From Unio delphinus (Eukaryota; Mollusca; Bivalvia; Unionida; Unionidae), in NCBI GenBank assembly GCA_029339505.1, contig JAQISU010000071.1:1488001-1552000 (forward strand): a stretch of 64,000 nt of DNA. Direction: 5' to 3'. Below, piece by piece: positions 10,681 through 20,960 of the stretch (positions are counted from its first letter, which is position 1; each line of letters begins with the position of its first letter). The translations under genes and the position numbers were made by a program. The notes under the pieces are model-generated. The model worked only from the letters and a program-made list of their open reading frames with translations, had not been told where the DNA came from and ran no database searches.

Positions 10681-11267
10681 ATTATGTGAAAAAGTCTACA
10701 CTGCTCTAAATCGCAAAGCGATTCAATTGCAATTGAATTACTTTGCAATTGTAAGTGAAAATCTTCAATTGAAAATAACTTCTAATGAGAAATCTCTACG
10801 AGAAATAACATTACAATTCGACCATTTGACCCGACTGAACAAATCATGATTTTTCATTGATTTTCATCGATTTGTATGTATTTTTCACTGATTTTTAATT
10901 GATTTCCATGGAAAACTACCAAAAATGTAAAATCTCTTTGAGATTTTCACCGTAACAGCTTTTCCCTATGGAAAATCCCATACAAACTCGACCATTTGAC
11001 CGTAAAATTTCTTTTAAATTTTCAACTGAATGCAGTAAAAATGCATGAAAATGCATTAAAATCAGTGAAAAATTCATACAAATCAGTGAAACATACATAC
11101 AAATCAATGCAACTAATCAGTAAAAAATTAGTCAATAAAAATCATTTATGATTTTCAATTATTTTATTGAAATTGCTTATTGAAAATCCTTTTTGAAAAT
11201 CCTACGGATGGAAAATTCGTAGAATTTTCATTTGAAATTGCAAGTGAAAATCCTTTGGATTTTCCAT
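10681..11267. other. Conserved noncoding region with micro-palindromes (candidate control or origin region, P2)
   Basis: No gene. Read on the minus strand it holds GGTCAAATGGTCGA followed by GATTTTCC and GAAAAGCTGTTACGG near 10960-11005, and a second GGTCAAATGGTCGAA at 10815-10830. The same text in the same order occurs four times at 41990-42900 beside P5. Around it are at least eight palindromes with 7-8 bp arms and loops of about three bases, such as GAAAATCCTTTGGATTTTC at 11242. Position and conservation suggest regulation or replication. Confidence 0.5.
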
Positions 11268-12113
11268 TTACGACTTCACATCTAACGTCATTTGTAATTG
11301 TTCCCCTCGAAGATCAATTAAGGAAAATTCCTGGTCGGTTATTCTAAAATTCATCCTTGTTATGAGTCTATTAGTGGTTTCAAGGTAGGTTAAATGAGAT
11401 GGATTCATCACGATGAGACTTCCCGGGGAAACATTCGGGGAAAACGTGTATAGGACATATCCAAGATCAGCGTTATCTGATTTTGAAACGTCAGTTGCAT
11501 AACTCCCTAACAGTGCATCACAAATAACGTGTAACGCAATAACTGATGATATATCAACGTTGTCGGGTGATCTGTGTTTGTTATTTTTCCACGGTGAATT
11601 AGTCGACCGTAAAATTTCTTCTGGAGGAATCGATTTAAACCATAACGCGTGAATCCGTGGAAAAAATTCATCAATGAGATTTTTTATCGACGATTTCATC
11701 GCGGGGACATCCCATTGATGAAATTTATAATCGGGTAAAGTTTTATCTGTTAGCGAAAACACTCTTTGAAAATCCTGCCTGGGAATACTTTTATCATCAT
11801 CGTTGATTATCACATCGAGTAATGTCTTATTTAGATAATTCATATCAGCGATAATTTGATTTAGTTGTTGTTGTTGTTGTTTGATTATCCCACGTGTAAT
11901 TGTTACATCTGTGAAATTTAAAACATTTCCAAGAGAACGTTGAAGAAGATCTCGTAATTGTTGTAAATGTGTTTGAAATAAATTTTTTATATTACCGAAT
12001 CTCACAGATAGATTATTATACGTTACGGTGAAATGTCCACGGGTAGGTGATTCAAACCACCATGTTACAGGACCATCTCGAATATACTCGGAACTCTCAT
12101 CGTTTGTTATCAC
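11268..12113 (-). CDS. Penton-like minor capsid protein, C-terminal jelly-roll (P2)
   Basis: 281 codons, open. The first 120 residues are helical and Gln-rich. The C-terminal 100 residues (ISSVIALHVICDALLGSY ... RMNFRITDQ ... IDLRGEQL) form a beta-rich domain whose ending recalls the single jelly-roll minor capsid (penton) proteins of Polintons. The P5 homologue at 34988-35824 is about as long and shares the domain. It is the last gene of the structural cluster in transcription order. Penton identity is inference; a capsid role is supported by the neighbours. Confidence 0.55.
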   Translation of the reverse strand: MITNDESSEYIRDGPVTWWFESPTRGHFTVTYNNLSVRFGNIKNLFQTHLQQLRDLLQRSLGNVLNFTDVTITRGIIKQQQQQLNQIIADMNYLNKTLLDVIINDDDKSIPRQDFQRVFSLTDKTLPDYKFHQWDVPAMKSSIKNLIDEFFPRIHALWFKSIPPEEILRSTNSPWKNNKHRSPDNVDISSVIALHVICDALLGSYATDVSKSDNADLGYVLYTFSPNVSPGSLIVMNPSHLTYLETTNRLITRMNFRITDQEFSLIDLRGEQLQMTLDVKS

Positions 12114-12451
12114 ACGATAATGTTTTGTTGTATCTGCCGCCGATAACGCACTAAAAAAACACCATCGGAGTAATCTAATTGTGTTTCAACAGGTAAATCA
12201 TCGTTGATAAAGTCAGATCGCTTAGGCTCTGGTAATCTCGGGTGAGTCACAGGAAGATTTTTTAACCAAGCCTCATGAATCCGTGGGAAGAATTCGTCGA
12301 TGGTATCACTGAGTTTTTGGCACATCCATGGCACGTTATATCCTGGAAATTTAAAACCAGGGATATCTTCAACGCGGATTTTATGTGTTGCTGAAAAATC
12401 TGTTCTCGTTGCAGGATGATCATCACCGAGAACATGTTGAATTAATCCCAA
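12110..12451 (-). pseudogene. Second, truncated paralogue of the penton-like protein
   Basis: 113 codons that align with the middle of the P5 penton-like protein (KIRVEDIPGFKFPGYNVP, then LSDTIDEFFPRIHEAW) and more weakly with the middle of its own downstream neighbour. The C-terminal beta domain is missing and the ORF ends in unrelated residues. It overlaps the neighbour by 4 bp. It looks like a tandem duplication that later lost its end; P5 has a single copy plus a 174-aa gene at this point. Confidence 0.5.
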
Positions 12452-12482
12452 ATTATACTATTCCATATCGGAGATAATTTTA

Positions 12483-12915
12483 TTACACACTTCCACGTAT
12501 TTGACGACGTCGTGGCGAGAATTCATAATCGGATATTACTTCGTCGTCGATCGATGATGAGATCAGTGACGTCATTTGTAAATACGCGCTTGACGCAGTG
12601 ACAAATTTAACCGTGTAATTGTGTGATTTTCGTTGAGAACACGATGATATTGTTTTTGTTATTCCGGTAAATACTCCCGCGATTGTTGCTGTCGCGGATA
12701 TACAAATTGGAACGACAACCAGAGCGATCATTGTAACAGATGATAATATTATTCCAACGCCGGCAATTACACCGGATACCGAGTATACGGTTATGTCAAT
12801 GATGGAAATTCTTCGTTGATATTTTTTTCCTTTTTACACTGTATTGTTCAATCAACGTTTGTAATTTATGTTGAAATTATTTGACGGTATCATAACGATA
12901 TTGAGATGTCGTCAT
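12483..12915 (-). pseudogene. Membrane-hairpin virion protein (P2)
   Basis: The N-terminal part from the ATG at 12915 is coiled (SQYRYD...), with an in-frame stop after about 11 codons and another break near 12800. It is followed by two hydrophobic segments (GVIAGVGIILSSVTMIALVV and PICISATATIAGVFTGI). The C-terminus is short and Ser-rich. The P5 copy at 36190-36823 has the same layout. The two closely spaced membrane segments suggest a hairpin membrane protein; the role is unknown. Confidence 0.55.
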
Positions 12916-13005
12916 TTATCTTTTAAATCATTTTCAATTTTAATTTACTTACTTAAATTCACTTCAGTTGAAAGCGTTAACGGTTTAATTGTTTACTTAA
13001 ATCCG

Positions 13006-13862
13006 CTACGAATTCCACATACCACGACATTGAAACCCAGCTAGATTATTATCAGTGGATGTTATTGTAAATTGTTCAATTGTATCCTTGTCGATGATCG
13101 TTGATATTGTATTGTTGACCCCAGATGAACTCGACGATGATATATTAAACTGAGTCGGTGATACTAGTGTTAATCGATAAATACCCTTGACGGTTGCAGT
13201 GATACTTAATATGTTATTTAGTGGTGTCCACACAAATGATCCGTATTGAATCGTGTATACTACGTTGTTAGTTTTCGCATGAGGAATTTTTGTTTTTTCA
13301 ATGATTGCTATCATCCTCGGTAAATCATCTTTGATGGCATCGTTGAATGTTTTAAGATCATCGATGGATATTTTTATATCTGGGAGTTTTAGGTCAATTT
13401 TATCTAGTGGGGTTGCAAAAAATTTATCAATGATATTTCTACGAAAATTCGTAAATTGTTTTACATGACCTTCATATCTGACTTGAAGTGTCATTAGTTC
13501 CAACATATAATTTTTTATCTCTATGAGCTTTGGTGTGGTCACTGGCGGTTTACCAAAAATTCTAACACAGGCTTATCAATATTATCAATTATACTCTGCT
13601 GTAATTGACCAAATTTAATTATATGATCGTTGTATTCGTCGTGTAGTTTTTTCGTGTCATTGGCGAAGCCATCGGCGGAGACTTTAACATCATCGACGGA
13701 TTTTTGTAGTCCCGTTAGAGTACTTATTTGATCGTGTAATTTTTTTAACTCATCTAAGTTTGCTATCGATGCGATAGCTCTTCTGATCATTTTTTTTACC
13801 TATTCGACAGTAACCGTTTCTTCAGAAACGCGTGATACTGATCTCCCAAAAATATCTGCCAT
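13006..13862 (-). pseudogene. Fibre-like protein (P2)
   Basis: From the ATG at 13862 the start reads MADIFGRSV, closely like the starts of the copies at 37711 (MIDIWGRSL) and 46327 (MIDIYGRSL). A TAG follows at codon 21. Then come coiled segments (13790-13540), a frameshift near 13540 and a beta-rich C-terminal head (TIQYGSFVWTPL, TATVKGIYRLTL, NISSSSSSGVNNTISTI). A tail, a coiled shaft and a beta head are the layout of a trimeric fibre. The copy at 46327 also holds a phage-type fibre motif. The host-attachment role is inference. Confidence 0.6.
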
Positions 13863-13883
13863 GTTATATTGTATATTTCCCCT

Positions 13884-14363
13884 TTAAGTGATTTTGAAAA
13901 TCTTTGATTGAAAAATCTTTTGATTGTTCATCGTGTACTCGTGGATGGCTTTGTGAGGTAATTTAGAACTCGTCGAGATAGCTGTCAACGCGTTAAGAAC
14001 CTCTCGTCCGCATATCGGAGGATCAGTTAATGTCTGCGTTGGTAACGTTGAATACCAAATTGGGATTTCATAAAAATTTGGATATATATATTTGACAAAT
14101 TCTATCGGGGGTGGTAATCCATATGAATCAAAATAAACGATACAACGTGGATATATTGCGTAACAAACCCAATGAGTTCCAGGTCCAGTGTTGTCATCTA
14201 GATTAATGATACCAGTTTCTGGGATATGTGGTTGTGCTGGTAATTGATCTTTCATGAATACACCTCTGAAATGTTTTATTGGGAGTTTCTTTACTGCGTA
14301 AGCGAGGTTAAAATTAGACATGGGAAAATCCATAGGATTTTCTATCAAAGATTGTTCAGCCAC
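13884..14363 (-). CDS. Adenain-type cysteine protease (P2)
   Basis: 159 codons, open. The catalytic His lies in GTHWVCYAI, the acidic residue in VYFDSYGLPPP and the Cys in PPICGREVLNAL, spaced as in adenovirus/Polinton C5 proteases that cleave capsid precursors during maturation. Copies at 37718-38194 (intact motifs) and 45925-46321 (motifs lost) align along the full length. It lies between the membrane-active minor protein and the fibre-like gene, as in P5. Confidence 0.85.
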   Translation of the reverse strand: MAEQSLIENPMDFPMSNFNLAYAVKKLPIKHFRGVFMKDQLPAQPHIPETGIINLDDNTGPGTHWVCYAIYPRCIVYFDSYGLPPPIEFVKYIYPNFYEIPIWYSTLPTQTLTDPPICGREVLNALTAISTSSKLPHKAIHEYTMNNQKIFQSKIFKIT

Positions 14364-14368
14364 AGAAT

Positions 14369-14822
14369 TTATCCGGGTCTGTAATGCCTTGTGAACCGAC
14401 TTCCCGGTAGTCTGAATCCGCGTCCCTTTTTTTTGTATTTAGCGCGAACTGATCCACCGGTTGCTTTCTTTACTGCACGCTCTGCCGCGGTACCAATAGC
14501 TCCTAGCGCCGCCGCTTTAGCCACCGCTGGGACCGCTGCTGCAATCAACGCTGGAATTGCAGCTAACAACGGGAATATATCACCGGTTTTAATCATGTCA
14601 CCGATCGCAGCTTGTGAAAAAATCAATTTGATTCCTGTACCAGCTTATAATGCTTTATTGAAATGATTAATCTGACTTTTCGTCAGCGATAATTTATTTG
14701 ATCCACCTGTTATTTGTTGTTTTTTAAGCGTTATCGTTGCACCACACGCAGTAGAATTTTTCGATTGAAGTTTTTTTTACCTGACCAGGTGTCAGGGTGA
14801 CATTAACATGATTGTACGACAT
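14369..14822 (-). pseudogene. Membrane-active minor capsid protein, pX/pVI-like (P2)
   Basis: The start at 14822 gives an LTPGQ segment; then frames are lost until 14626, from where 85 codons are open. These give a hydrophobic Ala-rich helix (IFPLLAAIPALIAAAVP) and a basic tail (KYKKKGRGFRLPG). The P5 copy at 38152-38634 is open over 160 codons and shows the whole design. Polintons commonly carry such a gene next to the protease, its likely processing enzyme. Confidence 0.6.
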
Positions 14823-14874
14823 TTTATTTAGATAGTAATAATCTAATTATCGTTGAAATCCTACGAATTTTCAA

Positions 14875-16289
14875 TTACAGATTTTCCACTGGTGCGTCAA
14901 TGACTCGAATTTTTCCACCGCCACCTTCAAGTATCATAGATTTATCGCTGAGAATAACGGCAATTGCTCTAAATCCTCCAGGAACATCGCAAACACGAGC
15001 CTGAAATTTTACATCAACAGTCGAATGTTTAGATAAATCAAGATGTTGCAACGAAAAGTAATAAATCGGATACAATTGTTTAAAGTCCTATTGTGATATT
15101 TGAAGACCAGTATCGACGTTTTGATCACGACCCATAAAAGACCACAATCGATGATATACTCGTCCTATTTGATTGCTATTGAAATTGAGAGTAAGTTGTT
15201 CTGCTGGTTCTTGTTGATTACTTGTTCGTAGTGATACTTCGTTGACATCACATTTATCAAATATCATATGAGACCGCAATTTTTGACTATCATTTGCAGC
15301 AGCTGTTTTTTGTGTTCGATTTAAATTTTGTAGTGCAACAAAGACATGTCTTGGCGCGGAAATATTTTTTGTTAGTGCAAGTTGCCAAGTAAAACCACCA
15401 GTAACGTTACTAGTTGTAGTATCTGTTGTAACATCACACCAATTCAGTCATGATTTTCCTCCATGATCCATAAAAGATATCAACCGTGTCTCAACGTTTA
15501 ACGATGGAGTCATAATCGGCATCCATAAAATTAAATTTGTTAATTCTACATTTCCATCAGTAAGAGGATGAGCACCATGGCGAAGAGCATAATCATCAGT
15601 TGATCTTCGTGTAAGTACTACAGTATGGCTAGCACTATAGATAACTTTTCTGACATCTTTGCAAAATCCAAATATATGTGACAACGGAATCGTACATGAA
15701 AATCTACCAAGGGAGTCTATCATCTTTTTTTGTGCTCCAAATCCTGCATTGTAGGTATCATTTTTATTAACAACAACAGCTTCAACATCAGCATCAGCAT
15801 TTTTAGCATTATTTTGTGGTCGTCTTACAAAAAATTCATTATGATTAGCGCTATCGGCAGTATCCTTCGCAAACATCATTGAATGACCTGCAGATTTAAT
15901 AAAATCGTCAGAATATCTAGCTAAACCCATTATTGTTGTTGCAACATCAACGTCGTTGTCGATGGATTCAATTCTAGTAGAATTAATTATATACTGCGCG
16001 CTGCTAAATAACGCCATTATTCCAGTGTTGACAAACCCAATCGGGATATTTTCGAGGTGATCAGCGGCGGCAAAAGGAGTATTATCATTTTTTACTAGTC
16101 GTCCCTCTACCTCGATGTACGCTTCACACGGTAAAAAGTATTTAGATGTATCATCGAATCTAAGTTCTATTCGTGACCTAGTATTAGAATTTGGGGCTCT
16201 ATACGAAAAATGCTGATAATCGCGTATAGAAATATTTTTTGTACACGAGCATCTACATCAAAAGCATCATCGGTTTCATATTCAAACAT
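14875..16289 (-). pseudogene. Major capsid protein, double-jelly-roll type (P2)
   Basis: About 470 codons from the ATG at 16289. Conserved blocks include FLPCEA, IMALFSSAQYI, DVATTIMGLARYSDD, IPLSHIFGFC, HTVVLTRR, MDHGGKS, YPIYYFSL and KSMILEGGGGKIR. They match the P5 protein throughout. Breaks: a frameshift near 16220, a TGA at about 15445 and a TAG near 15085. The gene length, and the position between an amphipathic protein and the pX-like gene, fit the hexon-type capsid protein of Polintons. The double-jelly-roll fold is inferred from the family. Confidence 0.75.
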
Positions 16290-16309
16290 TATACTATAAC
16301 GTCGTTGAT

Positions 16310-16717
16310 TTAAATTGTTAATCGTTTCAAACCGGAACCAGCAATTAATCTCAATCTTGCTTTTGCCATTTTATTAATTGCACTACCTATCTTAGGTGGC
16401 ATTTGGTTCGTAGATTGTAATTTTATTGATTTTCTTCCTCTTGCCAGCGACATAAGTTTTTCTTTGGCAGCATCAAACGCGTCAATGGCAAGATTACTAG
16501 CCCTGCTACCAACTTCTGTACCTATCTTCTCACCAACAACCCCAATAGCTTTTGACGCTATTTCTTTACCGACAGGAAGTAACATTGGAGCAACTCGAGT
16601 AAATAATCCAGTGACAACATCACCGAGTCCATTTCCATATCTGAGTTTGTAAACTGGCAATCGTGAATTTACGACATAAACAGGTCTTGCTCTGTTCTTA
16701 CTACGATGTACTATCAT
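16310..16717 (-). CDS. Amphipathic minor capsid protein (P2)
   Basis: 135 codons, open. Starts MIVHRSKNRARPVYVV, then a Gly-Asp linker (YGNGLGDVVTGLF), an amphipathic helix (APMLLPVGKEIASKAIGVV), a Lys-rich region and a conserved ending. Homologues at 33779-34240 and 40152-40592 have the same plan. Such proteins beside the Polinton capsid gene may act like adenovirus pVI; this is inference. Confidence 0.6.
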   Translation of the reverse strand: MIVHRSKNRARPVYVVNSRLPVYKLRYGNGLGDVVTGLFTRVAPMLLPVGKEIASKAIGVVGEKIGTEVGSRASNLAIDAFDAAKEKLMSLARGRKSIKLQSTNQMPPKIGSAINKMAKARLRLIAGSGLKRLTI

Positions 16718-16761
16718 TTTTTTAAAATGCTATATATCTAATCGATGATCAATCACGGCGA

Positions 16762-17757
16762 TTAATCGCTGTAATAATCATCGGCAAGTTCATCAATGAA
16801 ATCACGATATAATCCGATATCCATTATACGACCTTGAAATAACCGCTGACATATTTCAGCCGCTTCGTTAATTATCTCCGGAGAATTATTTCCAGCTCGT
16901 TTTCTTCCGATGAGAACTTCTAACCGTGATATATCATCGAGGAAACTTCTTGAACATGGTATATTACCACCGTGATATCCCATACCGAATTTTCCAGGTA
17001 TATCTTGCGTGAAATCAGCTTCAGGTTCTTCTTCTTGGGGTTGATGATCTTCCACAAGAGGATCTTTTTGTCCTCGTCCTCCTCCCCCTCGTCCTAATCG
17101 TCCTCGTGGACTTGGTTGCACACGTTTTCGTTGTTCTGCTCGTTCTTGTTTTAATCGTTCTCGTTCTTCTTTCTCTCGTTGTTTCAATCGTTGTTGTTTA
17201 GATACTAACAACCCTTTTTCTTCCTGATCTTCGAAATATTTTCGTTCAACAGCAGTCAAATATGCCTGATATATGGGATCTTCATTATCAGCTTGTGACA
17301 GTTGATTTTTAATATTGTAAACCGCTTTAGCAAAATCACCTACTTTTTTGATATAACCGGATTGTCCGGGTATCAAATAATTTCCCTTAGTATAATATCC
17401 CATCGCAGCAAAATCTACTAATTTAGTTATATCAGTGCTATCAATCTTCGCTAAAGTCTCCTCGGTAAATTGATCTCGTAGCTTTTGAACTTTATCATCG
17501 CTTTTTTTAGAAGGTTTTACCTCTGGTTGCTCTGGTTTTACCTCTGGTTTACTCTCTTTTATCGCGGTTACAACTTCTCCAGTTGCCGTAGTTATCGGCT
17601 TAAATAATTGTTCAGTATCAGCGGTAAAATCTAACTTCGCTTGTTGTCGAGCTAGCAAATTATCTCTGAAAGAATCTCTTACCGGGAGAAATTTCTTAAT
17701 GGCAGCCAACCGTTCTCTACTTAATCTAGTTATTTGTGCTTCTCCGACGTTTGCCAT
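16762..17757 (-). CDS. Coiled-coil virion protein, first gene of the structural cluster (P2)
   Basis: 331 codons, open. N-terminal conserved block (RLSRERLAAIKKFLPVRD), a charged middle with Glu/Lys/Arg-rich coiled segments (about residues 180-225), a Gly-Arg patch and a C-terminal block (LIGRKRAGNNSPEIINEAAE ... FQGRIMDIGLY). The same N- and C-terminal blocks are present in copies at 29141, 33360 and 40655, while the middle varies. It may be a scaffold or core protein. It starts about 35 bp from the right TIR, so its promoter probably lies in the TIR. Confidence 0.6.
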   Translation of the reverse strand: MANVGEAQITRLSRERLAAIKKFLPVRDSFRDNLLARQQAKLDFTADTEQLFKPITTATGEVVTAIKESKPEVKPEQPEVKPSKKSDDKVQKLRDQFTEETLAKIDSTDITKLVDFAAMGYYTKGNYLIPGQSGYIKKVGDFAKAVYNIKNQLSQADNEDPIYQAYLTAVERKYFEDQEEKGLLVSKQQRLKQREKEERERLKQERAEQRKRVQPSPRGRLGRGGGGRGQKDPLVEDHQPQEEEPEADFTQDIPGKFGMGYHGGNIPCSRSFLDDISRLEVLIGRKRAGNNSPEIINEAAEICQRLFQGRIMDIGLYRDFIDELADDYYSD

Positions 17758-17790
17758 TTATATAAAGAAATATATCGCTAATTCATCATT

Positions 17791-18092
17791 GTATCTATAG
17801 CTAACTTTGTTAACGCAGCAGCAACGGGGGTGCTGATTAAGCATTTTACGAACAAGCCTTGGTGTGCCAAATAAGGTCTCTGTGAAATCACAACAAAATG
17901 TTGTCGTGATGCAGCAACACATGGTGACAATAACCTGGCGTCATTCTGTTGCCGAATGGAGGCTTCTATTAAGCATTTACGAGGAAGCCTTGGTTACCGA
18001 ATTGACACTTTATAAATGTAGTTGTTAAGGAAGCCTTGGTTACCGAATTGACGCCTTGTAAATATAGTTGTCGGATTCACCCTCTCTGCTGC
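17791..18092 (-). repeat. P2 right terminal inverted repeat
   Basis: Inverted copy of 1748-2096, shorter by about one 46-bp internal unit. It ends CTCTCTGCTGC, followed by the second TCCTTA at 18093-18098. Confidence 0.93.
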
Positions 18093-18098
18093 TCCTTA

Positions 18099-20693
18099 TT
18101 TATTGTGTGGTCTGTTATCCATTTGTATGTTTATTTTGTGTCAATTTCCCATAAATCTTTTGCGTCCCTATATTTTAATAACAATTCATTTATGGATCTT
18201 AATTTCCTTGGCATCTCTAATAACTTAACTAGATTATTCTTTCTGTATATGTCTGTTCTCTGCTTCATGGAGAACCCGTAGAAATATATATATAGAGACC
18301 TTGCCAAGCTATTTTTGGCTCTGCTTTAAGTTCCTTAAACCTGTTTAAAATGTTGGTGCATTTAATTAGGGTTGGATGGGGGAGGCCTAGGCCTCCCCTC
18401 TTCTCTTCCCTGTATAATGTTTCTTTGTTTATGTAGTGCATTTTAAAAGCCCATAAATATTTGATAATTCCGTTATGTATCTTTTTAAGCGTTGCGTTTG
18501 ATATGTCTAACGATTTTAATTTATAATTAAGGTGCACATACATATAGTGTTTTGCTACCTGTGCCCGTTCCAAAAGGCATAGTGGCGTGAGTGCCCAGAT
18601 TTTTATATTATCTTGTATTTTATCCCTGATTTCTTTGAGATTTTGTTCGTTCTCACTTTCCCCAAAATTTTCTCCTAATGTTTTAACTCGGTCTTTAAAT
18701 AAGCGAAGAGGAAGCCCATGTCGCTTACCTCTCCAGTCTCCTAACAAAAATATTTCTGTTTTGTCGGGGTTTTTTTTAGAACCCGACACCTTACCAAATT
18801 GGTTAAATTCCTTTAACAATTCATCATAGGAATTTTTATCTTGTACAAAGTTAGTGCAATCATCAGCATGTTGTAGCATTTTTACCTCCTCTTTAATATT
18901 TGGAACCCTGATTCCTTTAATCCTTCGGTTTTTCCTAATTTTAATACTAAGTAATTCTATTGCTATTACATATAATAGCATAGATAGTGGGCATCCCTGC
19001 CTCACTGATCTTTTAATTCCAAAATTTTCCGTTTTTGTTCCATTTACCTGTACGCATAAGTTGATATTTTTGTACAGGGTTTTAGTCCAATTTAGAAAAT
19101 TGTTTCCAAAACCAAATTTCTCTAGTGTCTTGTAAAGATAGTTTTGTTCTAATTTGTCAAGGGCTTTTCCTGGTCTATTAGTACCATTGCACTATTCAGA
19201 CCTTTAATATTTATGTACTCTATTATGGTTTTGATGTTTAATATGTTATTCTGTATTTCCCGCCCTTTCGGGCCACTAGTTTGATTTATATTGATAATTT
19301 TGTCAAGACATTTTCTAACTCTTTCTGCTAATATTTTACTTATACTCTTATAACCCATGTTAAGGAGGGAGATGGGCCTCCAATTCTTTAAATCTTCTCT
19401 GTCACCATTCCCTTTATATATTAGTGTTATGATCCCTTCCTTCATTGTGTTAAACATGTCTGATTTCCTTAGCGCAATGTTATTATATAACCATTCTAGT
19501 ATGGGCGACAGTTCCCCGCAGAATTTCTGATAAAATTATGCGGAGAGTCCATCTCTTCCTGGTGCTTTATTCCTAGATAATTTCCCTATAGTCTCTATAA
19601 TCTCGTCTTGCGAGATAAATTCCTCACATTGTTCCTATGTTCTGAGGTTATTACCTCGCATTCCGTCTCTGGTATGTTCGTTTCTATATCTTCGTCCTCT
19701 ATGTTCTGTGAAGTATATAGGTCTTTGTAGTAGCTCTGTATGTAGTTAAGTATTCTAGTTTTGTCTGTCGTTGATTCCCTATCGATTTTCAGTGACTCAA
19801 TAGTTTTTTCCCACCCCTTCTTAATTCCTCCCTTTTGTATAAGCCTTCCGCATTTTTATATAATTGTCAAAATTTCCCCGCTCTAATTTCCTTTCCATTT
19901 TCTAATTCTTTTTTTAGATTTTTAAGTTTTTCTTCTAACGTTTTTTTTTGTGCCCTGTATTGTTAATGTTTTTATATAGCTTTCTAAACCTTCTATCTCT
20001 AATTTAATTTTTAACCCTCATTCTTGAAGGATATATGGCTGCTTTGTTGAAGACCCTTTTAATTTATCCCATTCCGAAATAATATCTAAATTCCCTTGGT
20101 TTTTAAAATTTTCTATTTCCCATTTGATTTCCCCCTCAAATTCTTTTTTTTCCAAAATTTTATTGTTTATCTTCCATTGATCCCTCCCCCATCTTTTCCT
20201 TTTATTTTTTCCTATTTCTACAAAGATTAATTTATGATCAGAAATTTTGTACTCTATTACCCCTGCCTTGATATATTTATTAGTCCCTAATTGTGATCCA
20301 AAGAGTTTATCGATCCTACTTCCCCTATCCTCTTTGTAATTAAATGTATTTTCGACTCTTAATAAATTTAACCGTCTGTATATATCAATCATGTTTTGAG
20401 ATTTCATAATGTAGTCCATCTATTTTTTTTAAAAGTTTGTCTATTTTCGATAGTCTTCATGTCCTGTCTATATCTTCCCCCACCCAATTGAAATCTCCCC
20501 CTTATAATTAAATTATTTGACGAATATCTTTCCAGATATTTACCCAATTCTTCTATAAATTCTTTCCTCTTGTGCATCTTAACTGGTATGTAGACATTGA
20601 TGCAATGATCCCCTCCCATAATTATATGTATTAGTTAATTATATGTATTAGTCTCCCCCTACAAAATTCACCTCTTCTACCCTTTCCCACCTT
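18099..20693 (-). pseudogene. LINE ORF2: endonuclease and reverse transcriptase (5' part)
   Basis: Reading leftwards from 20693: apurinic-type endonuclease remnants (NVYIPV; a GRFQ where GDFN is expected; SRIDKLF and YKISDHKLIFVEI, which hold the terminal His), a broken spacer with many stops (19460-20018), and the RT fingers (NWRPISLLNMGYK, LIDQEKP at the motif A position). Then come RQGCPLS, HADDCTNF at the catalytic YADD position, and the thumb region to about 18265. The wording of these motifs fits the Tx1/L1 group. The reading frame is broken at least five times. The protein continues at 1747 beyond P2. Confidence 0.78.
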
Positions 20694-20960
20694 TCGAGTG
20701 GTCGACTTAATATATCTTGCAGTGTCACGAGTTATGAACTTAACGCAGCTGCGGAGGGTTATTGTACATTTTACTGACACCAACAACGAAATTGTTAGTG
20801 GTGATATAGGAAGAAAAACATTAGCTGGTTATAAAAAAGTGACATAACTTTGATATTGATGCTGAATTTATAATGATGCTGAAACAACATATCATAATCA
20901 TTGTGTGAGCTGTAACACAATAATGTTGTGTCAGTATTCCAATAATGGATCACTCACAGC
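20694..20960 (+). pseudogene. Helicase tail with HNH-like zinc end (right half of the split P1 gene)
   Basis: The plus strand reads LIYLAVSRV and NLTQLRRVIV, then AGYKKV and a HCVSCNTIM zinc half. It aligns with the end of the P2 polymerase-helicase gene (4254-4680). It begins exactly at the point where the fragment at 1-204 ends. One base is missing near 20708 and stops follow. The gene is lost from 20960 on, where an unrelated LINE begins. Confidence 0.72.

Larger units (their letters stand above)
1748..18092. mobile_element. Polinton/Maverick-like element P2, near complete, with TIRs and 6-bp TSD
   Basis: A 16.3-kb element bounded by inverted terminal repeats that start GCAGCAG...GGGTGAATCCGAC and flanked by the identical hexamer TCCTTA at 1742-1747 and 18093-18098. 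Six-base duplications and AG-starting termini are characteristic of Polintons. Inside are a packaging ATPase, a PLA2-like protein, a retroviral-type integrase, a DNA polymerase-helicase, an adenain-type protease and capsid genes. Gene direction: integrase, PLA2, zinc, HNH and a small coiled protein on plus; the rest on minus. Many genes contain stops or frameshifts, so the copy is inactive. Confidence 0.93.
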
